The notes under the pieces: generated by a model
Database searches by the model: none
What the model was told of the DNA's origin: nothing
Seen by the model: the letters and a program-made list of their open reading frames with translations, nothing else
From: GCA-003244245 sp035606945
GTDB lineage: Bacteria; Actinomycetota; Actinomycetes; Mycobacteriales; Pseudonocardiaceae
Reading direction: 5' to 3'
Assembly (NCBI GenBank): GCA_035606945.1
Contig: DATNDR010000115.1
Span: 21,233 to 85,232, forward strand
Length of the DNA stretch: 64,000 nt
Translations under genes and position numbers: made by a program
Shown here: in pieces, positions 49,097-56,770 of the stretch
Position numbering within the stretch: position 1 is the first letter of the stretch
How the letters are laid out: each line of letters begins with the position of its first letter

Positions 49097-49765
49097 ATGA
49101 GGACGACCGGGGACCTGGGCGGCGCCGAAGGCTGGGGTCAGGTCAAGACACCCACCGCGGACGAGCCGGTCTTCGCTGATCGCTGGGAAAGCCGGGCGTT
49201 CGCGCTGGCCCTGCTGTCGATGGGCCGGGTCTCCGGCCGCAACCTTGACGCGTTCCGGCACGCCCAGCAACGCCTGAAGCGACCCGAATACTTCGACGAC
49301 ACCTACTACGGGCAGTGGTTGCATGCGGCCGAGCTGATGCTCGTCGACAGCGCCATCCTCGCGCCCGGTGCGGTCGAGGCCCGGGCCCGCCGCCTGCGTG
49401 GTGAGGACGTCGAAGAGCCGCCGGTGCCGGAGCCGAACAAGCCGAACTACGCGCCGACCGGACCCGGTTCGTTGCGCAGCGTGGATACCCCGCCGCGTTT
49501 TGCTGTCGGCGACGCAGTGCGGGCCAAGGACATGCAGCCCCAGGGCCACACCCGCTTACCGCACTACCTACGCGGCCACCGCGGTGTCGTTGACCTGGTC
49601 CAGCCCGCGGCGGTGCTACCGGACACCCACGCGCATTTCCTCGGCGAGAACCCGCAGTACGTCTACACCGTGCGCTTCGACTCCCGCGAGCTGTGGGGTG
49701 CCGATGCGGAGCCCTTCACGCTGACTGGTGAGCTGTATGAGAGCTATCTGGAGCCCGTGACATGA
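49097..49765 (+). CDS. nitrile hydratase beta subunit
   Basis: A 222-aa beta subunit of nitrile hydratase, the enzyme that adds water to nitriles to give amides. DLGGAEGWGQVKTP at the start and FADRWESRAFALALLSM near residue 27 are typical of the N-terminal helical part; DTPPRFAVGDAVRAKDMQPQ near 130 and YTVRFDSRELWG near 195 of the C-terminal barrel. ATG 49097 has GGAGG upstream. The alpha gene starts by ATGA overlap. Beta-alpha-activator order is that usual for cobalt enzymes. Confidence 0.93.
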   Translation: MRTTGDLGGAEGWGQVKTPTADEPVFADRWESRAFALALLSMGRVSGRNLDAFRHAQQRLKRPEYFDDTYYGQWLHAAELMLVDSAILAPGAVEARARRLRGEDVEEPPVPEPNKPNYAPTGPGSLRSVDTPPRFAVGDAVRAKDMQPQGHTRLPHYLRGHRGVVDLVQPAAVLPDTHAHFLGENPQYVYTVRFDSRELWGADAEPFTLTGELYESYLEPVT

Positions 49766-50358
49766 CTGAGACGACTTCGTCGGAACGGCTGCCGATCGCG
49801 CTGCGCACCGAGGCGCTGGAACAGCTGCTCACCGAGCGCGGTTTGGTCGACCCGGCAGTGATGGACAAGTTCATCCAGATGTACGAGACGGCGGTCGGCC
49901 CGATGAACGGCGCCAAAGTGATCGCCAAGGCGTGGACCGACCCGGAGTACCGCGCGCGGTTGCTGTCCGATGGCACCGCCGCGATCGCCGAACTCGGGTT
50001 CAAAGGCTCGCAGGGCGAGCACATCGTGGTCATAGAAAACACTGCGAACACCCACAACGTGGTCGTGTGCACGCTGTGCTCGTGCTACCCGTGGCCGGTG
50101 CTGGGTCTGCCACCCAGCTGGTACAAGGATCCGGCCTACCGCGCCCGGATAGTTCGCGAGCCGCGGGCCGTGCTGGCCGAGATGGGCCTCGAGCTGCCTG
50201 CCGAGACCGAGATCGTGGTCCGGGACTCCAGCTCCGAGGTGCGCTGGCTGGTGTTGCCGGAGCGGCCGGACGGAACCGATGACCTGTCGGAGGAGCAACT
50301 GGCCGAGCTGGTCACCCGCGACGCCATGGTGGGTGTGGCGAAGGTCGAAGCGCCGTGA
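49762..50358 (+). CDS. nitrile hydratase alpha subunit, cobalt type
   Basis: A 198-aa alpha subunit. The metal-binding motif VCTLCSCYPWPVLG near residue 98 has Thr after the first Cys (CTLCSC), the mark of cobalt-type enzymes; iron enzymes have Ser. In the active protein two of these Cys are oxidised to sulfinic and sulfenic acids. IAKAWTDPEYRARLLSDG and PPSWYKDPAYRARIVREPRA flank the site, as in functional enzymes. It is coupled to the beta gene by ATGA and followed by the activator gene. Confidence 0.95.
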   Translation: MTETTSSERLPIALRTEALEQLLTERGLVDPAVMDKFIQMYETAVGPMNGAKVIAKAWTDPEYRARLLSDGTAAIAELGFKGSQGEHIVVIENTANTHNVVVCTLCSCYPWPVLGLPPSWYKDPAYRARIVREPRAVLAEMGLELPAETEIVVRDSSSEVRWLVLPERPDGTDDLSEEQLAELVTRDAMVGVAKVEAP

Positions 50359-50365
50359 TCGTGCC

Positions 50366-50704
50366 GTGACGGCGAGCGCGCCGCTGGAGGTCGACGGTCC
50401 CGCCGCGCCGCCGCGCAGCAATGGTGAGCTGGTCTTCGCCGAACCGTGGGAGAGCCGGGCGTTCGGCCTGGCAGTCACGCTCCACGACGCGGGCGCGTTC
50501 GAGTGGTCGCAGTTCCAGGCTGCGCTGATCGCGCAGATCGCCGCCTGGGAGCGCGGTCGCGAAGCAGGGGAGTGCTTCAGCTACTACCGCTGCTGGCTGG
50601 CCGCTCTCGAGTCGGTACTCGCAGAAACCGGCCTGGTTACCGCGAACGACGTCACGCAGCGTGCCGCCCTCCTCGCCGCCCGCCCACCCGACCATGATCA
50701 CTGA
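50366..50704 (+). CDS. nitrile hydratase activator/accessory protein
   Basis: A 112-aa protein similar to the N-terminal part of the beta subunit (FAEPWESRAFGLAVTLHDAG, then FSYYRCWLAALESVL), as are the small P14K/NhlE-type activators that bind alpha and deliver cobalt. GTG 50366 follows the alpha stop by seven bases. Its presence indicates that the hydratase can be matured here. The gene ends the operon, facing the glycosyltransferase gene. Confidence 0.85.
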   Translation: MTASAPLEVDGPAAPPRSNGELVFAEPWESRAFGLAVTLHDAGAFEWSQFQAALIAQIAAWERGREAGECFSYYRCWLAALESVLAETGLVTANDVTQRAALLAARPPDHDH

Positions 50705-50738
50705 AGGTCTCAGGGATGCTTGTGCACCTCGGCGGCCT

Positions 50739-51917
50739 TCAGGGTGCGGTAGCGGGTGATGAGCGGCGCGCCGAACGCACCTGCGCGTAGATCTCCAGGT
50801 GGCGCCGGGCGCTGGCTTCCCAGGTGAAGCGTGGCAGCAGGGCCCGGCCACCGGCCCGCAGCCGGTCCCGCAGCGCGCGGTCGGTGATCAGCTCGCGCAT
50901 CGCCGCGGCCAGGCTCACGGCGTCGCCGACCCGGGGCAGCAGCGCGTCGACATGATCGGTGAGGTACTCCCGGAACACTGGCAGGTCGGTGGCGATGACC
51001 GGAAGGTCCTGGCTCATCGCCTCCAGCACCGCCAGCCCCCAGCCCTCCTTGACCGACGGGAAGGCCAGTGCGTCGGCGGCCTGGTACCAGCCGGCGAGTT
51101 CGCGGTCACCGATGGTGCCAAGCAGCACCACGTCGCGCCCGAGGGTGAGCCCGAGCTCGGGTAGCGCTGCCAGCGCAGCGTCCCGGTAGGCGGTGTAGTC
51201 CTGGAAGGAGTGCCCCCCGACGATTGCGAGCACCACCGGGGTGGGCAGCTCACGCCGCAACCGCCCCAGCGCCTCGAACAGATACCCGCTGCCCTTGCGC
51301 GGCTCCACGCCGCCGACCGCGAGGAACAGAAACGAACGCTCGCCGGTGATCCCGATCCGGGCGCGCAGCTCAGTGCGCGAAGCCGGCGGTATCCGCGGGA
51401 AGCGCCCGAAATCCACCCCGTTGGGCACCACGGCAGCGTCGACGCCGTAGTCGGCGCGCAGGATCCGGCGCCACTGCTCGCTGACCACCAGTACCCGGTT
51501 CGGCTCCAGGATCGCCTCGCGTTGGCAGCTCACCAGCACCGGGGTGGTGAAGTCGTCGACGTGGTGCACGGTGCGCACTACCGAGACCGGCGCGCCCGCA
51601 TCGCGCACCCGGGCCGCGGCCCGGGCGGCGATGCAGTCCTGGGCGTGCAGGATGTCGAACTCGCCGGCCAGCTCGGCGAGCCCGGCGGTCAGCGCGTCGA
51701 TCGAGGCGAACACCCGCTGCTCAAGCGAGCTGCCGCGCCTCGGGGCGGGCAGCACGGTGTGCGGCACCGAAGTCGGCCGAAACAGCCCCACCGCGGGATC
51801 GCCCAGCGTCACCAGGTGTACCGGGTGGCCCTGGCGGTGCAGCTGCTCGGCCAATCCCAGGGCGTGCACCAGACCGCCCCGTGGCTTGGTCGAGTGGTTG
51901 ACCAGCGCGACCGTCAC
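50739..51917 (-). CDS. MSMEG_0565-family glycosyltransferase (GT4)
   Basis: A 392-aa GT-B glycosyltransferase of the GT4 type, in the branch found in Nit1 clusters. VALVNHSTKPRGGLVHALGL at the start, DILHAQDCIAARAAARV, RTVHHVDDFTTPVLVSCQ, VVPNGVDFGRFP and the C-terminal EX7E-like AFPSVKEGWGLAVLEAM are seen. I start it at GTG 51917, which overlaps the FdrA stop (GTGA) and has GAGG seven bases before; ATG 51932 is an alternative. It is the last gene of the carbamate kinase-FdrA operon. The acceptor is unknown. Confidence 0.88.
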   Translation of the reverse strand: MTVALVNHSTKPRGGLVHALGLAEQLHRQGHPVHLVTLGDPAVGLFRPTSVPHTVLPAPRRGSSLEQRVFASIDALTAGLAELAGEFDILHAQDCIAARAAARVRDAGAPVSVVRTVHHVDDFTTPVLVSCQREAILEPNRVLVVSEQWRRILRADYGVDAAVVPNGVDFGRFPRIPPASRTELRARIGITGERSFLFLAVGGVEPRKGSGYLFEALGRLRRELPTPVVLAIVGGHSFQDYTAYRDAALAALPELGLTLGRDVVLLGTIGDRELAGWYQAADALAFPSVKEGWGLAVLEAMSQDLPVIATDLPVFREYLTDHVDALLPRVGDAVSLAAAMRELITDRALRDRLRAGGRALLPRFTWEASARRHLEIYAQVRSARRSSPATAP

Positions 51918-53488
51918 AGCCGTACCTCGCACAGCGCGGGGTCGCGCCGGGCGATCGCCGCGGCGGCCAGCGAAGCCCGGGCGGCGGTCTCGGTGACCAC
52001 ACAGCCGGCCTCGGTGAAGGCCTGGCGCTGGGCATCGAAGCCCTGCGGATCGCCATGGGTGCCGAGCACGTAGACGACGACCAAGGGACCGCCGTCCGCG
52101 ATGATCTCGGCACAGACCGGCGCCAGCTCGGCAGCCGGATCCTCGTGCGCGCCGTAGCCGAGCACGACATCCAGGATGATCACCGCGACGTCCGGGTCGG
52201 TGCCCTGCTCACGGAGCAGCTCGATGCGCGCCTGCGGGTCGATCATCGGGTGCGGCCGACCCTTGGTGTACTCCTCCTCGCCAAGGTCAAGGCAGGTATG
52301 GCTGTCGGCAGGCGCGGGCAGCCCCAGATCGGGATCCAGTGGGGTGTTGGAGTACACCGGACCCAGGTGTTCAGCCAGGATGACCAGCGACTCGTAGCAC
52401 AGCGTGCCACCGGAGAACAGCCCGCGGACCAGCCGCCGTCGCGGCGGTAGCGGCGTGATCGCCCCGGCCACCCGTTCACGTAGTCCGGCCGCCGGGTCGG
52501 GCGCCTGCCGCCCCAGCGCAGCCAGCGTCGCGACCACCCCAGCCTCCAAGGTGGTGGCGAGGGTGACCCGGGTGCGGGTGCCCGGCAGGATGCCGTCGGG
52601 CACGTCCAGGTCACCTGGCAGGCCCAGCAACGCGGCGATGACCGGCTTGCGACCCGCCGCCGGCAGGACGGCGCGGACGATGTCGGGCGCGGGCGGTTTG
52701 GAAACCAGCAGCACCACCTCGGTGCGCTCATCGCCGGCCAGCGCGTGCAGCGTCGAGCGCGCCATCGTGCCGCCCACGCCCGCCGACAGATCGCGGCCAC
52801 CCAGGCCGATGACGTGCGAAACGCCGGCCCCCCAGCGGTCCAGCAGGCTCATCGCCTCCTGCGCGCCGGTGCCGGCGGCGGCGACCACCGCCACCGGTCC
52901 CGGTGTGGTGACGTTGGCGAATCCCAGGCAGGTGCCGCCGAGCATCGCGGTGCCCGCCCCGGGTCCCATGACCAGCCGGCCCAGCCGTTGCGCGCGCTGC
53001 TTGAGCTGCACCTCGGCGGCCAGCGAGACGTTGTCGCTGAACAGCAGCACGTCCAGGCCTGCGGACAGCGCGTGGTGCGCCTCCAGTGCGGCGTAGTCGC
53101 CGGGTACCGAGATCACCGCGACGTTGCTGCCCGGCGCCCGATCCATCGCTTCCCGCAGGGTGCGCGGCGGTTGCTCGGCCTTCGAGCCGCCGCCGGCCGA
53201 ATCGCTGGAGCGGCTGTCGAAAATCGCCGCCCGGCCGGCTTGCTCGGCCTGCTCGGCGACCTCATCGCAGGACGCGCGCACCGCCATGACCAGGTCATTG
53301 GCGCCGCTGCCGGACCAGTCCTGCGGGTTGAACCCCTGCTCGGCCAGGGTGGCCAGGTTCACCGGAGTGGCCATCGCGGCGGCGGCCCACTCGACACCAT
53401 CGACGGCGCGCATCGCCCGGGTGCCGGACAGCTGCACCACCGAGTCGACGTAGGCGCCGCGAAACAGCCGGACTCGCGTTGCGCTCAT
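51914..53488 (-). CDS. fdrA: FdrA family protein (AllF-like carbamoyltransferase subunit)
   Basis: A 524-aa FdrA protein, related to succinyl-CoA synthetase subunits. FRGAYVDSVVQLSGTRAMRA at the start, GPGAGTAMLGGTCLGFAN near residue 180, HVIGLGGRDLSAGVGG near 235 and FSGGTLCYESLVI near 365 are typical. In E. coli FdrA (AllF) works with AllG and AllH as oxamate carbamoyltransferase, which releases carbamoyl phosphate from oxalurate. ATG 53488 overlaps the carbamate kinase stop (ATGA), and its stop overlaps the glycosyltransferase start. Confidence 0.9.
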   Translation of the reverse strand: MSATRVRLFRGAYVDSVVQLSGTRAMRAVDGVEWAAAAMATPVNLATLAEQGFNPQDWSGSGANDLVMAVRASCDEVAEQAEQAGRAAIFDSRSSDSAGGGSKAEQPPRTLREAMDRAPGSNVAVISVPGDYAALEAHHALSAGLDVLLFSDNVSLAAEVQLKQRAQRLGRLVMGPGAGTAMLGGTCLGFANVTTPGPVAVVAAAGTGAQEAMSLLDRWGAGVSHVIGLGGRDLSAGVGGTMARSTLHALAGDERTEVVLLVSKPPAPDIVRAVLPAAGRKPVIAALLGLPGDLDVPDGILPGTRTRVTLATTLEAGVVATLAALGRQAPDPAAGLRERVAGAITPLPPRRRLVRGLFSGGTLCYESLVILAEHLGPVYSNTPLDPDLGLPAPADSHTCLDLGEEEYTKGRPHPMIDPQARIELLREQGTDPDVAVIILDVVLGYGAHEDPAAELAPVCAEIIADGGPLVVVYVLGTHGDPQGFDAQRQAFTEAGCVVTETAARASLAAAAIARRDPALCEVRL

Positions 53489-54459
53489 GACGCGGCGTCC
53501 AGCGAGCTTGAGGCAGCGACAATCCTGGTGCCCATCGCCGGGCCGTCAACGGCCTGGTCCAGCGAGTGGGCAGCACGTTCGGAGTCGGTGATCACCGCGG
53601 TGCGGCCGCCGGCCCGGATGAAGGCGATCGCCGCCCGCACCTTCGGGCCCATGCTGCCGTCCGGGAACTGGCCATCCTCGAGGTGGTGCTGGGCCTCGTC
53701 GGCGGTCATGACGGTGACCGGCCGCGCGTGCGGGGTGCCGTAGTCGAGCATCACCTGCGCCACGTCGGTGACCATGACCAGCGCGTCGGCGCCCAGCTGG
53801 GTGGCCAGCCGCTGGGCGGCGAGGTCCTTGTCCACCACGGCGTCCACGCCGCGGTAGGCATGACCGTCCTCGATCACCGGCACCCCGCCGCCGCCGGCTG
53901 CCACCACCAGCGCGCCGCGCTCGATCAGCCCGGTAATCGCCTCGTGCTCAAGGAACCGCAGTGGCCAGGGGGAGGCGACCATCCGGCGGTAACCGCGCTC
54001 GGCGTCCGGGGCCACCGTCCAGTTCCGCTCGGCGGCCAGCCGCCGCGCCTGCTGTTCGTCGTAGAACGGCCCGATGGGCTTGGTGGGGTGGGCGAATGCC
54101 GGGTCGTCAGCCGCGACCACGACATGGGTCACCACGCTCACCACCGCGGGCAGCCGACCCCCGCAGGCATCGTGCAGGGCCAGCGTGAGCAGGCTGCCGA
54201 GCTGGCCTTCGGTCATTGCGCCCAGGCAGAACAGGGGTTGTACCGGCACCGTCTGGCGGGCCGCGTCCTGCTGGATGGACAGGCAGCCGACCTGGGGCCC
54301 GTTGCCGTGCACCACGATCACGCCCCATCCGGCGTCCCGCAGCGCGCACACCGTGGTCGCCATCGCGCCGGCGTTGGCAGCCTGCTCGGCGTGTGTACCG
54401 GCCTGGCCTGGTCGAGTGATCGCGTTACCGCCCAGGGCGACCACGGCGGTTCGGGGCAT
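53485..54459 (-). CDS. arcC: carbamate kinase
   Basis: A 324-aa amino-acid-kinase-fold enzyme that converts carbamoyl phosphate and ADP to ATP, CO2 and ammonia. Motifs: VVALGGNAI at the start, VVHGNGPQVG near residue 50, PTKPIGPFYDEQQA, VVAAGGGGVPV near 205, VDKDLAAQRLATQLGADALV and DGSMGPKVRAA near 265. I start it at ATG 54459; the frame extends upstream but through a direct-repeat operator region. Coupled to fdrA, it fits the last step of a carbamoyl-yielding pathway. No arginine deiminase genes are near. Confidence 0.93.
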   Translation of the reverse strand: MPRTAVVALGGNAITRPGQAGTHAEQAANAGAMATTVCALRDAGWGVIVVHGNGPQVGCLSIQQDAARQTVPVQPLFCLGAMTEGQLGSLLTLALHDACGGRLPAVVSVVTHVVVAADDPAFAHPTKPIGPFYDEQQARRLAAERNWTVAPDAERGYRRMVASPWPLRFLEHEAITGLIERGALVVAAGGGGVPVIEDGHAYRGVDAVVDKDLAAQRLATQLGADALVMVTDVAQVMLDYGTPHARPVTVMTADEAQHHLEDGQFPDGSMGPKVRAAIAFIRAGGRTAVITDSERAAHSLDQAVDGPAMGTRIVAASSSLDAAS

Positions 54460-54474
54460 CTGGTTCGCGGCTTC

Positions 54475-54532
54475 CGTCGGTGTGCAGCAGAAACGTCGGT
54501 GTGCAGTATGGGACGCGACGTACACTATAGTG
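54475..54532. promoter_or_regulatory. direct repeats and palindrome in the carbamate kinase / radical SAM divergent promoter
   Basis: Two identical 13-mers CGTCGGTGTGCAG lie at 54475-54487 and 54494-54506, 19 bases apart, about two helical turns. A perfect palindrome CACTATAGTG (54523-54532) follows, which holds a -10-like TATAGT on either strand. The arrangement is that of tandem regulator sites beside divergent promoters. SARP-type activators bind direct repeats near -35, and a SARP gene is at 56745. Confidence 0.55.
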
Positions 54533-54558
54533 AAGATAACGACGACCTCGGGAGAGCG

Positions 54559-55185
54559 GTGACCGGATTGGATTCGGGGCGGGTCGAGGCGCTGCGCCGG
54601 GCCCGGGCTCGCTGGCGGGCTGCCGAGGACCGGCTGTTCCCGGTGGCGCTGGTCGACCCCGACGCCTACCGCCAGGCGCTGTCCGTGGTTGCCGCGCTGC
54701 TCCAGAAACTACGTGCGAGCACCACCTCCCTCGACCATCTGCTTGAGCTGGATAGCCATCCGGCACCGTTGGTGGCGGCCGCCCGTGTCGAGGGTGCCGC
54801 TGACCGGATGGCTCTGGAGGCGGCGTTCGCGGTCCGCGACCGCGAACTGGTGGCGGCCGCCGAGCGCGACCGGCGGACGACGGCGATCGCCGCCGGTCGC
54901 AATGCCGGCGCAACGTGGGTCGACCTGGAGGGATCCTGGGAAGCGGTGTGTCGCACCGGGACGCGGCACACCGAGATGCACCTGGCCAGCGGCCGGGCCT
55001 TGGTCGCCACCGTGGACCCGTACTCCGGGGAGGCCGCGCACCGGCTGGAGGTGGTCATGTTGGACACCGACACCGGCACCCCGCTGGAGACCATCGACCA
55101 GGATCAGCGGTTCGCCGATCGGGCGAGGTGGCTGGCCGAACGCGAGCGGTGGCGTGCGGAGATCGATCGAGGTAGCGGGCAATGA
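54559..55185 (+). CDS. unknown 208-aa protein upstream of the radical SAM gene
   Basis: A 208-aa helical protein (SGRVEALRRARARWRAAEDR, ALSVVAALLQKLRASTTSLD). A central RRTTAIAAGRNAGATWVDLEG is followed by a strand-rich HTEMHLASGRALVATVDPYS. I do not recognise a family. GTG 54559 has GGGAGAG just upstream, and the stop overlaps the radical SAM start (ATGA). By position it could be a partner or substrate-binding protein of the radical SAM enzyme. Confidence 0.65.
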   Translation: MTGLDSGRVEALRRARARWRAAEDRLFPVALVDPDAYRQALSVVAALLQKLRASTTSLDHLLELDSHPAPLVAAARVEGAADRMALEAAFAVRDRELVAAAERDRRTTAIAAGRNAGATWVDLEGSWEAVCRTGTRHTEMHLASGRALVATVDPYSGEAAHRLEVVMLDTDTGTPLETIDQDQRFADRARWLAERERWRAEIDRGSGQ

Positions 55186-56300
55186 CCGCGGCCCTACCGG
55201 GTAGTCGGGGCGCGGTCGCGTCGCTGATCATGGACCTGCAGAGCGTCGGGCTGCGGGTGGAGGCCGCCCTGGAGACCCGCCGCGGCGGGGCGGGACCCTC
55301 GGACTCGGGGATGCTGTGGATCGAGGGTGTGCCGGTCACCGTCCCCACCCAGGCCCAGTCGCCCTACGTGCTCAAGGACGAGGACGACGGGCACGGCATC
55401 TACCGGGATGGCCGCAAGGTGGCATCGGTTGCCGCCGGCCGCCGGCCCCGGTTCTACGACCTGTCCACCGCCGACGGCATCCCGTACTGGAAGATCGCGC
55501 TGCTGCATCTGGACTCGCTGGCCAGCACCGTGGTGCAGACCTGCAACTACTGGGGCAACTCCGACCAGTGCGCGTTCTGCGGCATCGGGTTGTCGCTGGC
55601 TGCCGGGCGCACGATCGTCAAGAAGACGCCGGCCCAGCTCGCCGAGGTGGCGGTGGCCGCCCGGGACCTGGACGGGGCGGTGGACGCCACGTTGACGACC
55701 GGCAGCTCGACCGCGCCCGACCGTGGCGCCCGCTACGTCGCGCAGTGCGCCTGCGCGGTCAAGCAGGCCGCCGGGCTGCCGGTGCAGGTGCAGTTCGAGC
55801 CGCCGCGTGACCTGGCCGTGCTCGACGAGGTGCACGCATACGGGGTGGACGCGGTAGGCATCCATGTCGAGTCGTTCGACCCCGAGGTGCTGGCCCGGGT
55901 CGCACCGGGCAAGGCGCGCACCGGGATCGACACTTACTTCCGCACCTGGGAACGGGCCGTGGGGCTGTTCGGCGCGGGCCGGGTGTCCACCTACGTCATC
56001 CTCGGCATGGGTGAGGATCCCGAGCTCACCGTGGCGGGGTGCCGGCGCGCCGTCGACATCGGCGTCTACCCGTTCGTCGTCCCGCTGCGGCCGGTGGCCG
56101 GCAGCCTGATGGCCGACGTGCCGGCGCCGGCCCGCAGCTACACCGAGCCGATCTACCGCAAGGTCGCCGCGTACCTGGCGCTGCGCGGGATGAGCGCCGC
56201 CGACGCGGGCGCGGGCTGCGCCCGCTGCCAGGCCTGCTCGGCGCTCAACACGGTGCAGCCGCTGCTGCAGATCGGTCGCCGTCCGGAGGGCGCCGCGTGA
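55182..56300 (+). CDS. MSMEG_0568-family radical SAM protein
   Basis: A 372-aa radical SAM protein of the Nit1-cluster family. The cluster motif is not CxxxCxxC: VQTCNYWGNSDQCAFCGIGL has CX8CX2C, near residue 122. Near the C-terminus GAGCARCQACSALNTVQPLL adds a CX2CX2C group that could bind a second Fe-S cluster. VHVESFDPEVLARVAPGKA and STYVILGMGEDPELTV in the barrel resemble biotin synthase-like enzymes. It is coupled to the preceding gene and to the GNAT gene (GTGA). The reaction is unknown in the family. Confidence 0.9.
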   Translation: MTAALPGSRGAVASLIMDLQSVGLRVEAALETRRGGAGPSDSGMLWIEGVPVTVPTQAQSPYVLKDEDDGHGIYRDGRKVASVAAGRRPRFYDLSTADGIPYWKIALLHLDSLASTVVQTCNYWGNSDQCAFCGIGLSLAAGRTIVKKTPAQLAEVAVAARDLDGAVDATLTTGSSTAPDRGARYVAQCACAVKQAAGLPVQVQFEPPRDLAVLDEVHAYGVDAVGIHVESFDPEVLARVAPGKARTGIDTYFRTWERAVGLFGAGRVSTYVILGMGEDPELTVAGCRRAVDIGVYPFVVPLRPVAGSLMADVPAPARSYTEPIYRKVAAYLALRGMSAADAGAGCARCQACSALNTVQPLLQIGRRPEGAA

Positions 56301-56770
56301 CCGGGCTGCGAGTGCCGGGGAGCCTGCTGTCCTGCCGGTTGGTCGCCGGCCCGGACGAACTGGCCACTCACCACCAGATCCGGCACCAGACCTTCGTCTG
56401 TGAGCAGCAGCTGTTCGCCGAGTCCGATGTGGACGCCCACGACGCGCGTGCGGACGTGTTGCACGTGCTGGGCTGGTGCGGCGGGGTACCGGCCGGCACC
56501 GTGCGGCTCTACCCGCTCGACCCGGCAGCGGGCACCTGGCAGGGCGACCGGCTTGCGGTGCGGCCGGAGTTCCGCGCCGCCGGGCTGGGTGCCCCGCTGG
56601 TGCGCTTCGCGGTGGCCACCGCAGGGCAGCTCGGCGGCGTCTCGATGCTCGCGCACGTGCAGGTCGCCAACGAGCGGTTTTTCAGCCGGCTCGGCTGGAC
56701 CCGGCAGGGCGACGTCGAGCTCTACGTCGGCCGCCCGCACGTGCTCATGACCATCTCCTTGCCTTGCTGA
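56297..56770 (+). CDS. GNAT N-acetyltransferase (MSMEG_0567 N-terminal family)
   Basis: A 157-aa GNAT-fold acyltransferase of the branch that, in MSMEG_0567, forms the N-terminal half of a fusion with the AIR-synthase domain. HHQIRHQTFVCEQQLFAESD near residue 25 is typical, and the acyl-CoA site motif is RLAVRPEFRAAGLGAPLVRF near 90. Here the two halves are separate genes at opposite ends of the island. GTG 56297 overlaps the radical SAM stop. Its end overlaps the convergent SARP gene by 26 bases. Confidence 0.87.
   Translation: MTGLRVPGSLLSCRLVAGPDELATHHQIRHQTFVCEQQLFAESDVDAHDARADVLHVLGWCGGVPAGTVRLYPLDPAAGTWQGDRLAVRPEFRAAGLGAPLVRFAVATAGQLGGVSMLAHVQVANERFFSRLGWTRQGDVELYVGRPHVLMTISLPC

Noticed and set aside
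53566..54558. Upstream extension of the 208-aa gene
   Set aside because: It is antisense to carbamate kinase; a ribosome site stands just before GTG 54559.
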